5,911 bases of DNA from an uncultured bacterium. Its GTDB lineage: Bacteria > Patescibacteriota > Microgenomatia > UBA1400 > PJMF01. The stretch is from NCBI GenBank assembly GCA_903891335.1, contig CAITDX010000009.1, positions 1-5,911 on the forward strand. The letters run 5' to 3'. Each line of letters begins with the position of its first letter. The stretch's first letter is position 1. The notes below the pieces were generated by a model that saw nothing but the letters and a program-made list of their open reading frames with translations, did no database searches and was not told where the DNA came from. Positions 5,451 to 5,911 of this stretch are shown in pieces. Position numbers and translations under genes: made by a program.

Positions 5451-5606
5451 CTAGAGACCCAAACTCTTACGAATACTCGCTACCAGGCCTTGTTTGTGCA
5501 AAGGCACAGCAGTGGTTTTGGGATCCTTTTTGACCATGGCCTTGTTGCCAGCACGACGCTTGCCTTGCTCAACTCGAGTAATTTTGTTCTTTGGTAATGC
5601 ACCCAT
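5451..5606 (-). CDS. rpmF: 50S ribosomal protein bL32, zinc-less form
   Basis: A 51-aa basic protein starting MGALPKNKITRVEQGKRRAG, which matches the bL32 N-terminus (PKxKxS/T...RRA). The family's second half normally holds a four-cysteine zinc ribbon around a P-H-R-V segment. Here there are no cysteines: the region reads VKKDPKTTAVPLHKQGLVAS, as in C-minus ribosomal-protein variants, with P-L-H-K where P-H-R-V is expected. bL32 is a late-assembling large-subunit protein near the exit-tunnel side. The start is set by a good Shine-Dalgarno (AAAGGA, about 6 nt upstream) and a promoter above it. It is first in the - strand cluster; linkage of rpmF to acpP/rnc genes is known in other bacteria and supports the call. 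The divergent C-terminal half leaves some doubt. A longer overlapping frame on the same strand is rejected. Confidence 0.8.
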   Translation of the reverse strand: MGALPKNKITRVEQGKRRAGNKAMVKKDPKTTAVPLHKQGLVASIRKSLGL

Positions 5607-5645
5607 AGGATTTCCTTTGTGATTAAATTACGTTTGAAGAGTTCA

Positions 5646-5674
5646 ATTATACTCGTTTTGATCTTGAAGCGCAA
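5646..5674 (-). promoter_or_regulatory. Promoter for the rpmF-nusB-acp-like-rnc cluster
   Basis: On the - strand, TTGCGC (5674-5669) is followed after 17 nt by a perfect TATAAT (5651-5646). The expected start near 5639 gives an untranslated leader of about 33 nt containing the AAAGGA Shine-Dalgarno of rpmF. The -35 box matches only TTG of the consensus, but the spacing and -10 are ideal and the position is right for the head of the cluster. Confidence 0.65.
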
Positions 5675-5713
5675 GCTTGATTGCAGCAGAAATTCTTGAT
5701 TAGATACGAAAGG

Positions 5714-5743
5714 TTGACTAGATTATAGGATATGAGGTAAAAT
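5714..5743 (+). promoter_or_regulatory. Candidate promoter for the right-edge gene
   Basis: TTGACT at 5714-5719 and TAAAAT at 5738-5743, 18 nt apart, each match 5 of 6 consensus bases. Transcription would begin near 5750, giving a leader of about 70 nt before the ATG at 5819. It is divergent from the rpmF promoter; the two -35 boxes are about 40 bp apart. The 212-bp space (5607-5818) holds these two promoters and no convincing gene. Confidence 0.5.
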
Positions 5744-5818
5744 TGGAGGAATTTATTTGGTTTTGTTTTTAAAAATGGAAATTACCTTAAAAAAATAAGC
5801 CAATAGGAATATAGAAAA

Positions 5819-5911
5819 ATGAATAATTTTGACAACCGCCGCAACCCCCAATTTAATGAGTGGGGAGGTCACAAAAAAGAAGGTTACGACAGAAGATCTC
5901 AGGTCAACAAT
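5819..5911 (+). CDS. Unrecognised hydrophilic protein, N-terminal part (runs off the window)
   Basis: An open frame from ATG 5819 continues to the window end, encoding 31 residues that begin MNNFDNRRNPQFNEWGGHKK and continue EGYDRRSQVNN. It is rich in Asn, Arg, Gln and Gly, with no hydrophobic segment or signal peptide, and looks disordered or nucleic-acid-binding in composition. AGGA at 5805-5808, 10 nt before the ATG, may serve as ribosome binding site, and a plausible promoter lies at 5714-5743. I do not recognise a family. The frame being open to the edge and the upstream signals support a real gene, but the length seen is small. Confidence 0.5.
   Translation, partial: MNNFDNRRNPQFNEWGGHKKEGYDRRSQVNN

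Noticed and set aside
5480..5674. 64-codon frame on the - strand overlapping rpmF
   Set aside because: It spans the rpmF promoter -10 box and Shine-Dalgarno in another frame, has no ribosome binding site and resembles no family; bL32 explains the region better.
5658..5719. Several spaced TTGA repeats in the divergent intergenic region, considered as operator sites
   Set aside because: The spacing is irregular (19 and 18 bp for the closest matches) and the shared core is only 4-7 bp, so an AT-rich chance pattern is as likely.

Overview
The window looks like a piece of a compact bacterial chromosome. The best fit is the Candidate Phyla Radiation (Patescibacteria), perhaps Microgenomates-like. 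This is an inference from four things: short genes packed almost without spacers, PilM-PilN-PilO without PilP or PilQ beside them (as expected for a pilus with no outer-membrane secretin here), a bL32 without zinc-ribbon cysteines, and an acyl-carrier-like gene that has lost its serine. TGA ends pilN and rnc, so the TGA-recoded genetic code of some CPR lineages does not apply.

Left half, + strand (1-3330): the tail of an unidentified upstream gene, a PilX-like membrane-anchored minor-pilin candidate, then pilM, pilN and pilO. pilM and pilN are 2 nt apart and pilN/pilO overlap by 8 nt, so they are probably translationally coupled. Together they would form the inner-membrane alignment platform of a type IV pilus: PilM is the cytoplasmic actin-like protein, and PilN and PilO are single-pass membrane partners.

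Right half, - strand (5606 down to 3331): an information-processing cluster in transcription order rpmF (bL32), nusB, an acyl-carrier-like gene, rnc (RNase III), rpsP (bS16) and khpA (KH-domain RNA-binding protein). rpmF is short and easily missed. It is preceded by a good Shine-Dalgarno and a TTGCGC-17-TATAAT promoter. A second strong promoter lies directly before rpsP, so close to its ATG that the transcript would be nearly leaderless. The two halves converge at 3330/3331, where the two TAA stop codons touch inside a 12-bp palindrome, leaving no room for a conventional terminator.

Right edge (5607-5911): a 212-bp divergent intergenic region with a promoter on each strand, followed by the first 31 codons of an unrecognised hydrophilic + strand gene. 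No tRNA, rRNA, CRISPR array, insertion sequence or phage gene was seen. I did not find a clearly new system. The most unusual items are the serine-less acyl-carrier-like protein in the conserved acpP-rnc position, the abutting convergent stops, the apparent near-leaderless promoters, and a PilM whose phosphate-2 aspartate is replaced by glutamine.
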